Shown: piece by piece, positions 25,871-35,959 of the stretch
How the letters are laid out: the number at the start of each line of letters is the position of its first letter
How positions within the stretch are numbered: the first letter of the stretch is position 1
DNA from: Pseudoprimorskyibacter insulae
GTDB lineage: Bacteria; Pseudomonadota; Alphaproteobacteria; Rhodobacterales; Rhodobacteraceae
NCBI RefSeq assembly: GCF_900302505.1
Contig: NZ_OMOJ01000014.1
Location: 1 to 64,000, forward strand
Reading direction: 5' to 3'
DNA: 64,000 nt
The notes under the pieces: model-generated
The model's input: the letters and a program-made list of their open reading frames with translations, nothing else
The model's database searches: none
What the model was told of the DNA's origin: nothing
Translations under genes and position numbers: made by a program

Positions 25871-28672
25871 TCACGCCTGCAAGGCCATTTCCTGCAAGTA
25901 CCGGGCGCGGATGCGGGCGGCATCGCTCATGACGGCCAACTGCCCGCGCGCGGCCTCAAGCGCCAGCACGGCATTGGCGGCACAGCGCGGATTGTCGGCA
26001 GGCACCACGAACCCGCTGACACCGTTTTCCACCAGCGATGGCGGTGCGCCGCGATCATAACAAATCACCGGACGCCCGGCGGCCATGGCCTCCATCACCG
26101 TGCGCCCAAAGCTTTCGGCGAACTTGGAAATGCTCATGACCACATCGGCCTGCGCCAGCGCCTCGGCCGGGGTCTGGGCATAGCCGCGGAATTCCACATT
26201 GGCCGGCAGCGGCCGCATCAGGTGCAGATCGGGCGTGCCCGGCCCGATCAGACGGAACCGCACGGGCCGTTTTTCCTGCGCCACAAGCCGCGCAATCGCC
26301 AGAAAATCAGCGATGCCCTTCTTGGCGATATTGCTGCTGATAAGCGCGATATTCAGGGTCTGTTTCGGCGCAAACCGCATCTCGAACAGCGCCTCATCCA
26401 CCGAGTTGGGCCGGATCGCCACACGACCGGGGCAGGCCAGCCAATCGGCCACCGGCTGCGAGGTGGCGACAAACCCATCTGCCTCATCCAGAAGGGCGCG
26501 GCGCAGGCTGGCAGCATCACTGCCAAGATTGCGCCGCAGCGCCACGTCCTGATCGGGCAATTCACGCACATGCACGAGGCTGCGCACCCCTTCGGCGCGA
26601 GCCGCCGCCAAAGGCGCATCCAGCACCAGCGTATTGACGTGAATGTCCTGCGCCCGGTGTTTGGAAATCAGACCCTGTATCGCCTGAACTGTCGCCAATG
26701 GCGGGCGGCGCAGGGCATGACGCCAGATCTGTGGCAGAACCTCAACCGCGACCGAGACCTGCAACAGCTGGTTCAGATAGGCCATGTTGCGCAGGGTCGG
26801 CACCACCACCACCGGATTCCGGCCGCGCCGGGCCATCCGCTCCAGCACGCCCAGCAGGCTGCGTTCGGCCCCGAACAGCGTCTTGCCCGAGGTATGGGCA
26901 AACACCAAGGTGCGCGGCTGGTCTTCATCCACATCCGCCAAGGCACCGGGGAAGCTTGGCAAGGGGGGCAGACCCGCCTCGCGGCCCTCAAGCTCATAGT
27001 GCAGCAAGGGCACCGTCGCCTCATCCAGACCGGCCACACGGCGATACCCGCCCGAACTGAACAGCGGCCCCGGATCGCGGTTTTCCCGCGCCCCGCCCGA
27101 CAGGTAATGCCGCACCGGGCTGACATCGGCCATCAGCACATCAAGGTGACACAGACGATACCAATCCTGATCGAACAGATCCGAAGCCGACAGAATATCG
27201 AAATCGCTGGGCGGGCCTTCGGGATCGCCCAGCCCGATCGCCGCAGGCACCCGGAAGGGGCGGACCTCGGGGTGTTGCGGCATGAACAGGCCCGACTGAT
27301 CGGCGCAGCGGCGGGCATGCCAGACATGGGCCGCTTCCATATAGTCGCGGCGCAGCCCCTTGAACTGAGTGCGCAGATGGGTCGCGCTCTGGTTGGTCAG
27401 CGACTGCGCCTCGGTCCGGCCAAAGGCCAGCGGCACGCCGGGGCAGACCTCGCGGATGGACTGCGGCCCGAAGGCGGCAATCACCCGGTAGTAATATTCG
27501 GTATCGGCATTAACCCGCACCCGATCCCAATAGCCCAAGCTATCGCGCATCTCGGCCCGCACCATCAGGGACGACACATTGCGATAGACCCAGCGGTCTT
27601 CCATCCGCCAGCGCGTCATGTCCAGATCGTCACTGACCCGCACCCAATGCGACACCGTGGCCTGCAAGTCCGGTTCGGCCAAAAGCGGACGGATCTGCAG
27701 TTCGATCTTCTGCGGATGCGACCAGTCATCGGCGTCATGCACAGTGATAAACGCGCCCTGCGCGGCGGCGAACCCGGTGTTGCGGGCAGGGTAGGCGCCC
27801 TGGTTCTGCGCATGCGCCAGCACGTGAATGCGCGGGTCTTCCTCGGCGGCGGCGCGGGCAATCGCCAGACTGTCATCAGACGAGCCGTCATCGACCACCA
27901 GAATTTCCAGATTGGGCCAGCTTTGGGCCGACAACCCCCGCAAGGCCGTGGCCAGACCGCGCGCGCCATTGAACACCGGCACGATCACACTGACCAGTGG
28001 CGGGGCCTCGGGCAGGCGGTCGTCAAGGCGCGGGCCGGCATCGGCGCGCAGCCGGTCAAACCGTGGCCCCGTCGCCATCTGATCCAGCCACACCGGCACC
28101 AGCCCATGCGGCCCGTGCAGCCGGTGCAGATAGGCGTCCAACTCCCAATCGTCGGCCTTGTGGAACCGCGCCTGCAACAAACCGCCCAGTTCGAAATCGG
28201 GCAGGGGGCCAAATCGGTTGACCCCCGCCAGCAAAATCCGCTCGGCCCCGGCCGGGTCGCCGCAGGTCAGGCAGATCTGGATACCAAGCAGGAAGGGGCC
28301 GGGATGGCGCAGGGTCTGCATGCCTGCATTGCCGTCGTGAAAGGCAAGGATCGCCTCTCGGGCGCCCATCATATCGCCCTGTTCCTTGCGCCAGCGGGCC
28401 AGCGCCCAGCCTGCCACCGCCCGTTCGCGGGGCGATCCATCCGCCAAAAGCGCCTCAAGGGCGGGCAGGGCCATCGCCTCATAGCCACGCCAAAGCATGT
28501 GATCCAGTTCCAGCGCCTGCACAGGCGCGCCTTGCCGCCCTTCGGCGCGGCCAAGGGTCAGGTAGTGGTCCAGCGGGTCCATGCCCGCCGCACGCACATC
28601 CTCATAGGTCTGCAAATACCAGACCGGATCAAAGTCGTTCAGATCGCCTTGCCGCACGGGGTCAGACGGCAT
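25871..28672 (-). CDS. Bifunctional GT2 + GT4 glycosyltransferase with WY..YPDV modules
   Basis: A 933-aa multi-domain protein. Residues 9-46: one WY..YPDV module (DFDPVWYLQTYEDV). About 50-220: helical region. About 225-460: GT2 domain (LVSVIVPVFNGARGLATALR, LEILVVDDGSSDDS, TVHDADDWSHPQK). About 495-570: two more module copies (LFDQDWYRLCHLDV ... HYLSGG). About 575-930: GT4-like GT-B domain with FAHTSGKTLFGAE near its start and the nucleotide-sugar site FAESFGRTVMEAMAAGRPV with GAPPSLVENGVSGF. It could add two sugars in sequence. The N-terminal half is paralogous to the protein at 21195. Confidence 0.88.
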   Translation of the reverse strand: MPSDPVRQGDLNDFDPVWYLQTYEDVRAAGMDPLDHYLTLGRAEGRQGAPVQALELDHMLWRGYEAMALPALEALLADGSPRERAVAGWALARWRKEQGDMMGAREAILAFHDGNAGMQTLRHPGPFLLGIQICLTCGDPAGAERILLAGVNRFGPLPDFELGGLLQARFHKADDWELDAYLHRLHGPHGLVPVWLDQMATGPRFDRLRADAGPRLDDRLPEAPPLVSVIVPVFNGARGLATALRGLSAQSWPNLEILVVDDGSSDDSLAIARAAAEEDPRIHVLAHAQNQGAYPARNTGFAAAQGAFITVHDADDWSHPQKIELQIRPLLAEPDLQATVSHWVRVSDDLDMTRWRMEDRWVYRNVSSLMVRAEMRDSLGYWDRVRVNADTEYYYRVIAAFGPQSIREVCPGVPLAFGRTEAQSLTNQSATHLRTQFKGLRRDYMEAAHVWHARRCADQSGLFMPQHPEVRPFRVPAAIGLGDPEGPPSDFDILSASDLFDQDWYRLCHLDVLMADVSPVRHYLSGGARENRDPGPLFSSGGYRRVAGLDEATVPLLHYELEGREAGLPPLPSFPGALADVDEDQPRTLVFAHTSGKTLFGAERSLLGVLERMARRGRNPVVVVPTLRNMAYLNQLLQVSVAVEVLPQIWRHALRRPPLATVQAIQGLISKHRAQDIHVNTLVLDAPLAAARAEGVRSLVHVRELPDQDVALRRNLGSDAASLRRALLDEADGFVATSQPVADWLACPGRVAIRPNSVDEALFEMRFAPKQTLNIALISSNIAKKGIADFLAIARLVAQEKRPVRFRLIGPGTPDLHLMRPLPANVEFRGYAQTPAEALAQADVVMSISKFAESFGRTVMEAMAAGRPVICYDRGAPPSLVENGVSGFVVPADNPRCAANAVLALEAARGQLAVMSDAARIRARYLQEMALQA

Positions 28673-28700
28673 TGCCTCGCCTCACACGCCCCAACAGTCC

Positions 28701-29249
28701 TTAGGACAGGGGGCGGCCTTCCGTTTTGCCAAAGGCCGCGTAATGCACCAGCGCCGGCCAGCCGGTGGCGGCGATATCGGGGTTGGCGACATAATAGGAC
28801 ATGCTGTCAAAATCCGGCCCCGGATTGCGGCCTTCAAACCCGCCCGAACGCACGTAATGTTCACGCGGGCTCATGCCGCTTTCCGAGACATCGGGATAGG
28901 TGTTCAGATACCAGGTCGCGTTGAACAGATCGCTTTCGCCTAAGATTTCAATCTGGCGGCCAAAAGACGGCACGCCATTGGCCGGACCATTGGCCCAGCT
29001 GGCGTAACGCGCGTGCAGCAGGGTGATTTCCACCGCATGGCGGCGCTTGATCGCTTCGATTTCTTCGTTCGCCGCCGAACTGGCCGAGACATCGATCGTT
29101 TCCAGCTGATCGGTCAGCTTGGCGATTTCAGCAAAACGCGCGTCCAGCATGTCCTTCAGGGCGTCGATTTCTGCCCGCAGCAGCTTCTGGATGTCTTCAT
29201 GGCTCTGGGCCGGGCTGATAGCGGGGGTTTGCGCCTGGGATGCGGACAT
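28701..29249 (-). CDS. Coiled-coil protein ending in WY..YPDV modules
   Basis: A 182-aa protein without a glycosyltransferase domain. Residues about 20-80 are a charged, heptad-rich segment (EDIQKLLRAEIDALKDMLDAR, AKLTDQLETI) likely to form a coiled coil. Residues about 105-182 contain two module copies, LFNATWYLNTYPDV...REHYVRSGG and FDSMSYYVANPDI...VHYAAFGKTEGRP, the same as in the neighbouring glycosyltransferases. It is 28 bases upstream of the 933-aa gene, in the same direction. It may assemble or position the enzymes that carry the same module; this is inference from the shared domain. Confidence 0.75.
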   Translation of the reverse strand: MSASQAQTPAISPAQSHEDIQKLLRAEIDALKDMLDARFAEIAKLTDQLETIDVSASSAANEEIEAIKRRHAVEITLLHARYASWANGPANGVPSFGRQIEILGESDLFNATWYLNTYPDVSESGMSPREHYVRSGGFEGRNPGPDFDSMSYYVANPDIAATGWPALVHYAAFGKTEGRPLS

Positions 29250-29508
29250 CGTGACAGCGTCTCCGTTCTAATGCATTCTCGATTCAACTGCCAAAAGGTG
29301 TATCACCAAAATCCCGGATGCACACCCGCAAACGCCCCTCACATGCCTTTGACGCGGACCGCCCCGCGCATAGGCTGTTTTTCGGTCACGCCGCCCCGGC
29401 AGATCGCTAAACTTCGCGGGGCTTTGCGCAAACCAGCCACAATTCCAGCACATGGGCGCACGCCCCGGTGCTTTAGGCAAAAGGCGGGGGCCATGGTAGG
29501 ATATTCTC
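29250..29508. promoter_or_regulatory. Divergent intergenic region
   Basis: 259 bp between the coiled-coil gene (-) and the RTX-propeller gene (+). It should contain both promoters, but I see no convincing -35/-10 pair. AGGA at 29498-29501 serves the TTG start at 29509. Confidence 0.4.
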
Positions 29509-30990
29509 TTGCTGGGCATGGATCTGCGGCAGGTGGCCGGACGGGCAGACCGTTCGCTGGCGGCCATTGTCTATTTCGAACCGATCATTCTGGACGGCGC
29601 ACCTTGGGTTCTGGCCGGGTCGTCCGTTTCGGGCGGGGTCAGCCTGCTGCGGCTGAACGACGGCGGCAAAATCGCCCGCATCGAAAGCGGCTGGCAACCG
29701 GACAGGGCAGGCGGGCTGTCGATGGCCGAGGGGCTGATCCTGACACAAGGCGGCGATACGCGCATCTTGCGGGTCGATACCGGTGGCACCGCCGGGCTGA
29801 TGGATCTGAAATCCGGCCCCGATCTGGGCGCCCCGGCGGCCCTGCGACTGAAAAGCGGCGGGGTGATCCGGGGGCAAAGCTTTGAACAGGTGACCAGCGG
29901 ATCAACCAGCTTTCTGGCCGCCGCCGATGCGGATGGCATCACGCTCTACTCGATGTCCCGATCCTGGGGGATGGGCGAGGTGGCCAATGTCCAAGACAGT
30001 GCCAAATCCGCGCTGAAGGGCGTGTCAGACATGCTGTCCCTCAGCGTGGCGGGCCAGACCTTCCTGATCACCGCCGCACAGCAAGACACCGGGCTGACCG
30101 CCTTTCGCATCCATCCCGGCGGCCGGATGGAGCTGACCGACAGCATCGCCGACAAGGACGGGCTGTGGGTGTCTGGCCTGACCGCCATCGCCGCGCTGAC
30201 CCTGTCGGGCCTCAGCTTTGTGCTCGGGGTCTCGCCCATCAGCGGCACCGTAGCGGCCCTGCGGCTGAACCCGATGGGGGTGTTCTTTGTCACTGACATC
30301 CTGACCGACAGCCAAGACACCCGCTTTGGCGGGGCCGCGCATCTGGCCACGTTTGAGGCAAACGGCCGGGGCTTTGCCGTGGTCGGCGGATCGGACGCAG
30401 GGCTCAGCCTGCTGGAACTGCTGCCGGACGGGCAATTGCTGCACCACCAATCCTTGGCGCAAAGCACCGCATGGGACATCGGCCCGATCACCGCGCTCAG
30501 CGCCATGGTGCTGACCTCCGAGGTGCAGATCCTGGCCGCAGGCACGCGGGGGAACCTGCCGCTGTTCGTTCTGCCCCTGGCCGATCTGCCCGCCCGCCAC
30601 GATGGCACCCCCGGCGCGGACCGCCTGACCGGGGGCGCACTCGACAATCTGATGCTGGGGCAGGGCGGCAATGACACCCTGTCGGGGGGGCCGGGTGATG
30701 ACACGCTGATCGCGGGGGCCGGATATGACACGCTGACCGGTGGGGCCGGGGCCGATGTCTTTGTCCTTGAGGCCGGGCGCACCCGCGACACGATCACCGA
30801 TTTCCAGCCGGGGCAGGATCGCATCGACCTGAGCGGCTGGGGCAGGCTCTATGATGTGTCGGCGCTGGACATCCGCAGCCGCGACGATGGCGCCTTGATC
30901 CTGTGGCAGGGCGAGGAGCTGCGGGTGCAGACCGCCACTGGCAGCAGCCTGCCCGCCACTGGCTGGGACAATAGCGATTTCCTGTTCTAG
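29509..30990 (+). CDS. Propeller-like repeat protein with C-terminal RTX block
   Basis: A 493-aa protein. Residues 1-370 contain repeated short beta motifs (ILDGAPWVLAGSSVSGGVS, TFLITAAQQDTGLTAFRI, FAVVGGSDAGLSLLEL) spaced 45-55 residues apart, suggesting a beta-propeller. Residues 375-425 are RTX nonapeptides (GGNDTLSGGPGDDTL), followed by VLEAGRTRDTITDFQPGQD, typical of the C-terminal part of M10-type RTX proteins. The TTG at 29509 is chosen because AGGA lies seven bases before it; ATG 29518 is too far away. No signal peptide. Unlike the four other RTX proteins here it lacks the shared C-terminal module. Confidence 0.72.
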   Translation: MLGMDLRQVAGRADRSLAAIVYFEPIILDGAPWVLAGSSVSGGVSLLRLNDGGKIARIESGWQPDRAGGLSMAEGLILTQGGDTRILRVDTGGTAGLMDLKSGPDLGAPAALRLKSGGVIRGQSFEQVTSGSTSFLAAADADGITLYSMSRSWGMGEVANVQDSAKSALKGVSDMLSLSVAGQTFLITAAQQDTGLTAFRIHPGGRMELTDSIADKDGLWVSGLTAIAALTLSGLSFVLGVSPISGTVAALRLNPMGVFFVTDILTDSQDTRFGGAAHLATFEANGRGFAVVGGSDAGLSLLELLPDGQLLHHQSLAQSTAWDIGPITALSAMVLTSEVQILAAGTRGNLPLFVLPLADLPARHDGTPGADRLTGGALDNLMLGQGGNDTLSGGPGDDTLIAGAGYDTLTGGAGADVFVLEAGRTRDTITDFQPGQDRIDLSGWGRLYDVSALDIRSRDDGALILWQGEELRVQTATGSSLPATGWDNSDFLF

Positions 30991-30995
30991 CCCAG

Positions 30996-32345
30996 TCACA
31001 GCAGATCAAACTGCTGGCCATCGACCTGAAGGAGGATGCTGGCCGCCGCCGCCCCATCCACCAGCGCCCAAAGGATCTGGCCTGTGGGTTTGTAGATCAC
31101 GAAATATTCGGGGATCAGCGGATCGCCCGCATTGGGCGTCGCGGCCCGGTTCAGCTGAAACTGCGCCGCCGTTGCCGCCCCGCCATAGGCCAGCACATCG
31201 CCGTCACGCCAGGAAAAATCCTGTATCCAGTCCGACCCATGATCGGCCAGCCCCAGATGAAAGAACCGGTCCGCCCCCGCGCCGCCATTCAGCCGGTCAT
31301 AGCCAAACCCGCCATTGAGATAATCCGCCCCATCCCCGCCAAACAGCGCATCACCCCAGGCCCCACCGGTCAGCACATCATTGCCCGCGCCGCCAATCAC
31401 CGTATCGGCCCCGAACCAGCCCGACAGCGTGTCATCGCCCGCATCGCCGCGCAGTTCGTCATTGCCATGCCCGCCCTCCAGCACGTCGCGGCCCGCACCG
31501 CCATAAAGCACATCGCGCAGATCGCTGGCGCTGGCCCCGCCTTGCAGGTGATCGTCGCCCTCGCCGCCCAGAAGCGTGTCGCTGCCATCCCCGCCTTGCA
31601 GCGTGTCATTGCCCGCCAGCCCGTCCAGCAGATCATCGCCATAGCCCCCCACCAGCAGATCGGCCGCCGCCGTGCCCTTGGTGGTGCTGTCGTCAGGCGG
31701 CAGCAAGCTGGCCTGCCCGCCGCGCAAGGCAATGCCCCACAGGCCCGCGATGCCGCTATTGCCCGGATCTGTGGGCAGGCGCATCAGATCGCCCCCGCCA
31801 ATTGCCAGCGCCGAATTGGCGGTAAAGACGCCCGCCCGCGCGCCGGGGTCATCCTCGGCGGTGCCTTGGGTCCAGCCGATCGCCTCATAGCGGAACAACA
31901 GATCCACATTGCCGCCGCCACGATCAACGATCTGAAGCTGAAACAGGTTGGTCACATCCGCATTGCGCCGATAGACCCCCACATGATCCCAAGTGATCGT
32001 CACCACCCCCGCATCGGGGGCAAGATGCACCCAGATGCCGCCGCTTTCGGCCCCTTCGCCATCGAGCCGCGTGTCCACATCGCCCCAGAAGGGCGCGATC
32101 ATCGGGCGGGCGGGGTTGTCTTGCGGCAGGCGTTTATAGGCACCGCCAAGGCTGACCGTGCCATTGGTGTTCACATGCAGCCGGTCCGCCGCATAGGTCA
32201 CACCGGCAATGGTGATCCCATCCGGCAGCACCGCCGAGGCATCGACAATGGTTGACCCGTCATCGTTGCGCGCCAGTTCCCAAGAGCCAAACCCCCGCGC
32301 CCCGCCCAAACGATCCTGAACCGCGCCCGTTCCCCAAAATGCCAT
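30996..32345 (-). CDS. NIDO-domain RTX protein
   Basis: A 449-aa protein. Residues about 35-210 resemble a nidogen-like (NIDO) extracellular domain: VNTNGTVSLGG, IAPFWGDVDTR, GIWVHLAPDAGVVTITWDHV and VDLLFRYEAIGW. Residues about 225-335 are RTX rows (YGDDLLDGLAGNDTLQGG), and the last 150 residues are the shared C-terminal module (GASASDLRDVLYGG ... GHGNDELRGDAGDDTL ... DHGSDWIQDF ... TGQILWALVDG). It is likely a secreted adhesion protein. Its stop is only five bases from the stop of the convergent gene at 29509-30990, and it lies 60 bases downstream of galE, perhaps in one transcript. Confidence 0.83.
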   Translation of the reverse strand: MAFWGTGAVQDRLGGARGFGSWELARNDDGSTIVDASAVLPDGITIAGVTYAADRLHVNTNGTVSLGGAYKRLPQDNPARPMIAPFWGDVDTRLDGEGAESGGIWVHLAPDAGVVTITWDHVGVYRRNADVTNLFQLQIVDRGGGNVDLLFRYEAIGWTQGTAEDDPGARAGVFTANSALAIGGGDLMRLPTDPGNSGIAGLWGIALRGGQASLLPPDDSTTKGTAAADLLVGGYGDDLLDGLAGNDTLQGGDGSDTLLGGEGDDHLQGGASASDLRDVLYGGAGRDVLEGGHGNDELRGDAGDDTLSGWFGADTVIGGAGNDVLTGGAWGDALFGGDGADYLNGGFGYDRLNGGAGADRFFHLGLADHGSDWIQDFSWRDGDVLAYGGAATAAQFQLNRAATPNAGDPLIPEYFVIYKPTGQILWALVDGAAAASILLQVDGQQFDLL

Positions 32346-32405
32346 GTCCCGCGCCCCCTTTCAGAGGGATCTTGGCGCAGGATAAGTAAAGGCAGAGTTA
32401 TTGCG

Positions 32406-33389
32406 TTACTTGTCGTAATGTCCGGTCTGATGCCAGCGCCAGGCGTCGCCGATCATCTGCTCAAGCGTCGAGCGGGTGGGCTGCCAGCCCAAATCCTCAA
32501 TCGCGCGGACAGATCCCGAGACCAGTTTGGTCGCGTCCCCTGCGCGGCGGGGGCCTTCGGAGTGGGGCACTTCGCGGTTGGTGACGGCGCGGCTGGCCTC
32601 GATCACCTCACGGACGGAAAAGCCCTTGCCGGTGCCAAGGTTGAACACCTGGCTGCCCTTGCCGTCCTTGAGCCATTTCAGGCCCAGAACATGGGCATCC
32701 ACCAGATCGCAGACATGCACATAGTCGCGCACGCAGGTGCCATCGGGGGTGTCATAGTCAGTGCCGTTGATGGTCAAGGCAGGGCGCGTGCCATCGATCG
32801 CCTCCAGCATCACCGGGATCAGGTGGGTTTCGGGGCGATGATGTTCGCCTACCTCGGCCTCGGGATCGGCACCCGCCACGTTGAAGTAGCGGAAAATCAC
32901 CTTGCGCAACCCATAGGCCGCTTCGAAATCGCGCAGGATGTCTTCGACCGCCCGTTTCGAGGCCCCATAGGCGTTGAGCGGCTCTTGCGGGGTCTGCTCG
33001 TCCAGCACGACGTTGTCATGCTCGCCATAGGTGGCGCAGGTCGAGGAGAAGACAAAGTCCAGACAGCCCGCCGCCACGGCGGCCTCGATCAGGGTCAGCG
33101 ATCCGGCCACGTTGTTGCGCCAGTAGCGGCCCGGCTCAGACATGGCCTCGCCAACCTGGCTGAGGGCCGCGAAATGCATCACTGCGACGGGGGCGTATTT
33201 GGCAAAAACCTCATCCAGTCGTGCGCTATCCATCAGATCACCCTGCTCGAAAGGGCCGAATTTCACCGCATCCTGCCAGCCAGTGACAAGGTTGTCATAG
33301 GTAACGGGCATATAGCCTGCCGCGCGCAGGGCCTTGCAGGCATGCGAGCCGATATAACCCGCGCCTCCGGTGACCAACACATATGACAT
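32406..33389 (-). CDS. galE: UDP-glucose 4-epimerase
   Basis: A 327-aa SDR enzyme interconverting UDP-glucose and UDP-galactose with bound NAD. The Rossmann motif VTGGAGYIGSH is at residues 6-16, the catalytic Tyr141-x3-Lys145 reads YGASK, and SSTCATYG (115-122) precedes it, with the C-terminal VFNLGTGKGFSV typical of GalE. ATG 33389 is chosen because it starts the family homology (MSYVLVTGG) and has GGAGG just upstream; a longer ORF extends to 33476. It supplies galactose units, and lies next to the capsule operon. Confidence 0.95.
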   Translation of the reverse strand: MSYVLVTGGAGYIGSHACKALRAAGYMPVTYDNLVTGWQDAVKFGPFEQGDLMDSARLDEVFAKYAPVAVMHFAALSQVGEAMSEPGRYWRNNVAGSLTLIEAAVAAGCLDFVFSSTCATYGEHDNVVLDEQTPQEPLNAYGASKRAVEDILRDFEAAYGLRKVIFRYFNVAGADPEAEVGEHHRPETHLIPVMLEAIDGTRPALTINGTDYDTPDGTCVRDYVHVCDLVDAHVLGLKWLKDGKGSQVFNLGTGKGFSVREVIEASRAVTNREVPHSEGPRRAGDATKLVSGSVRAIEDLGWQPTRSTLEQMIGDAWRWHQTGHYDK

Positions 33390-33605
33390 GAGACCTCCAA
33401 TACTCTTTTCGGAGCGACAGCCCCGCGATGGAAACGAACCGAGACAGGAACCAAATAGCCTTAAGATGGCTGACAAATTTGCATTTTACCTAGCAGAGCA
33501 CCGCCGACGTGGGAAGAGCTTGCACCTTCGGCATGCAGGAACCGTTGAGTTCGCCCCATGCTCCGGGCTATGAGCAAGCAAAGCCCGAGCAGGAAAGGAC
33601 CGGCC

Positions 33606-34946
33606 ATGACCGACACGCTATTTGGCACCGACGGTGTCCGGGGCCGCGCGAACAGCTGGCCGATGACCGCAGAAATGGCCCTGAAACTGGGGGCCGCCGC
33701 CGGGCGCTATTTCCGCCGGGACAAACAAGAACACCGGGTGGTGATCGGCAAGGACACGCGCCTGTCAGGCTACATGATCGAAAACGCGCTGACCGCCGGG
33801 TTCACCTCAACCGGGATGAACGTCTTTCTGCTGGGGCCCGTGCCGACCCCGGCCATCGGTTATCTGACCCACAGCCTGCGGGCCGATGTGGGCGTGATGA
33901 TCTCGGCCAGCCACAACCCGGCCTCGGACAATGGGATCAAGTTCTTTGGCCCCGACGGGTTCAAGCTGTCGGATGATGCCGAAGCCGGGATTGCCAGGCT
34001 TCTGGACAAGGGCGTCGATCCTTGCGCACCCGAAAACATCGGCCGCGCCCGCCGCTTTGAAGATGCCCGCGGGCGCTATGTGGAATATGCCAAGACGACC
34101 TTCCCGCGCGGCAAGCGGCTTGACGGTCTGCGGATCGTGGTCGATTGCGCCAATGGGGCGGCCTATAAGACCGCGCCGTCCGTCCTGTGGGAACTGGGCG
34201 CCGAGGTGATCCCCATCGGAGTGGAGCCGAACGGCACCAATATCAACGCCAAATGCGGCTCGACCCATCCCGAAGCCGCCGCCGCCAAGGTGCGCGAAAC
34301 CCGCGCCGACCTGGGGATTTGCCTTGATGGCGATGCCGACCGGATCATCCTGATCGATGAGACCGGCAAAGTGGCCGATGGCGACCAGATCATGGGGCTG
34401 ATTGCCACCCGCTGGGCCGAAGAGGGCCGCCTGGCCGGCAATACGCTGGTGGCGACGGTGATGTCGAACCTCGGGCTGGAACAGCATCTGGCCAGCAAGG
34501 GGATTGCGCTGGAACGCACCGGCGTGGGCGACCGCTATGTGGTCGAACGGATGCGCGGCGGCGGGTTCAACCTTGGGGGCGAACAGTCGGGCCATATCGT
34601 GATGACCGACCATGCCACCACCGGCGACGGGCTGATTGCCGCGCTGCAATTCCTGGGCGCGATGGTCGAAACCGGGCGCACCGCCAGCGATCTGGCCCGC
34701 GTCTTCACCCCGGTGCCGCAAAAGCTGATCAATGTGCGCTATGCGGCGGGCAAAACCCCGCTGGACACCGACGCCGTCCAAAGCGCGATTGCCGCAGGCG
34801 AGGCGGCACTTGGCACCTCTGGGCGGTTGCTGATCCGCAAATCCGGGACCGAGCCGCTGATCCGCGTGATGGGCGAAGCGGGCGATCTGGCCCTTCTGGA
34901 CAAAGTGCTCGGCGATATTGTCGATGCCGTGCGCCGCGAAAGCTGA
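33606..34946 (+). CDS. glmM: Phosphoglucosamine mutase
   Basis: A 446-aa alpha-D-phosphohexomutase converting glucosamine-6-phosphate to glucosamine-1-phosphate. The active-site serine is Ser102 in [15 protein letters not shown], the Mg2+ loop is DGDADR, the sugar-binding loop GGEQSGH, and the phosphate loop [12 protein letters not shown]. The start at ATG 33606 follows aggaaagg. It is the first gene of an operon with kdsD, kdsB, kdsA and lpsL. The enzyme is normally encoded once on the chromosome, so this may be a second, cluster-dedicated copy, or the specificity may be shifted. Confidence 0.92.
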   Translation: MTDTLFGTDGVRGRANSWPMTAEMALKLGAAAGRYFRRDKQEHRVVIGKDTRLSGYMIENALTAGFTSTGMNVFLLGPVPTPAIGYLTHSLRADVGVMISASHNPASDNGIKFFGPDGFKLSDDAEAGIARLLDKGVDPCAPENIGRARRFEDARGRYVEYAKTTFPRGKRLDGLRIVVDCANGAAYKTAPSVLWELGAEVIPIGVEPNGTNINAKCGSTHPEAAAAKVRETRADLGICLDGDADRIILIDETGKVADGDQIMGLIATRWAEEGRLAGNTLVATVMSNLGLEQHLASKGIALERTGVGDRYVVERMRGGGFNLGGEQSGHIVMTDHATTGDGLIAALQFLGAMVETGRTASDLARVFTPVPQKLINVRYAAGKTPLDTDAVQSAIAAGEAALGTSGRLLIRKSGTEPLIRVMGEAGDLALLDKVLGDIVDAVRRES

Positions 34947-34953
34947 TCCCGTG

Positions 34954-35910
34954 ATGGCCCCCGATAGCATCCTGACCGAAGCCCGCCGTGTCCTGAGCCT
35001 GGAAGGCGATGCCCTGCACCGCCTGTCAGAGACGATTCCAGCCGATTTTGCCCCTGCCGTGCAGGCCATCTTGGACACCAGGGGCCGCGTGGTCGTGTCT
35101 GGCATCGGCAAATCGGGCCATATCGGCAACAAGATCACCGCCACGCTGGCCAGCACCGGCACCCCGGCCTATTTCGTCCATCCGTCTGAGGCCAGCCATG
35201 GCGATCTGGGCATGATCACCGCGCAGGACATCTGCCTGTTGATCTCAAACTCGGGGGAAACAGCGGAACTGGGCGATCTCATCGCTTATACCCAGCGCTT
35301 TTCGATCCCGGTCATCGGCATCTCATCGCGCGAAGGCAGCACCCTGATGCGGGCCGCCCGCTATAAGCTGACGCTGCCGCCTGTGGCTGAGGCCTGCGGC
35401 ATCGGCATGGCGCCCACCACCTCAACCACGATGACGCTGGCGCTTGGCGATGCGCTGGCGGTCTGCCTGATGGCGCAGCGCGGTTTTGCGCCCGAGGATT
35501 TCCACGTCTTCCACCCCGGCGGCAAGCTGGGCGCACAGATGATGCGCGTCACCGACCTGATGCACAAAGGCGAGGCCCTGCCGCTGGTCGCAGCGAACGC
35601 CCCCATGAGCGATGTGCTGCTGACCATGACCTCCAAAGGGTTCGGCATGGCCGGGGTTCTGAGCGATGGCCGCCTCAGCGGTGTGATCTCGGACGGGGAT
35701 TTGCGGCGGCATATGGATGGGCTGATGGACCGCAAGGCCCACCAGATTGCCACGGCCAACCCGGTGACCATTTCCCAAGACAGCCTTGCCGCACAAGCGC
35801 TGGCGGTGATGAACCAGCGCAAGATCGGCGCGCTGTTCGTGGTCGATGACACCGGCGCCCCCGTGGGCATCCTGCATCTGCACGATTGCCTGAGGGCAGG
35901 CGTGGCCTGA
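34954..35910 (+). CDS. kdsD: Arabinose-5-phosphate isomerase (KdsD/KpsF)
   Basis: A 318-aa cytosolic aldo-keto isomerase that makes arabinose-5-phosphate from ribulose-5-phosphate for Kdo synthesis. Residues about 35-180 are the SIS domain with SGIGKSGHIGNK and ISNSGETAELGD. Two CBS domains follow from about 210. The start is ATG 34954 (a GTG three bases earlier is possible), seven bases after glmM. In group 2 capsule loci the paralogue of this gene is called kpsF; the cluster context fits either name. Confidence 0.92.
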   Translation: MAPDSILTEARRVLSLEGDALHRLSETIPADFAPAVQAILDTRGRVVVSGIGKSGHIGNKITATLASTGTPAYFVHPSEASHGDLGMITAQDICLLISNSGETAELGDLIAYTQRFSIPVIGISSREGSTLMRAARYKLTLPPVAEACGIGMAPTTSTTMTLALGDALAVCLMAQRGFAPEDFHVFHPGGKLGAQMMRVTDLMHKGEALPLVAANAPMSDVLLTMTSKGFGMAGVLSDGRLSGVISDGDLRRHMDGLMDRKAHQIATANPVTISQDSLAAQALAVMNQRKIGALFVVDDTGAPVGILHLHDCLRAGVA

Positions 35911-35959
35911 TCGGCCCACCCCTGCTATGAGAGCGCACCCGGCCCCAAGGAACCCCGCC

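Noticed and set aside
26222-28924. Plus-strand ORF of 900 codons opposite the 933-aa glycosyltransferase
   Set aside because: High-GC shadow frame. The minus strand has complete GT2 and GT4 motifs; the plus frame has no recognisable motif.
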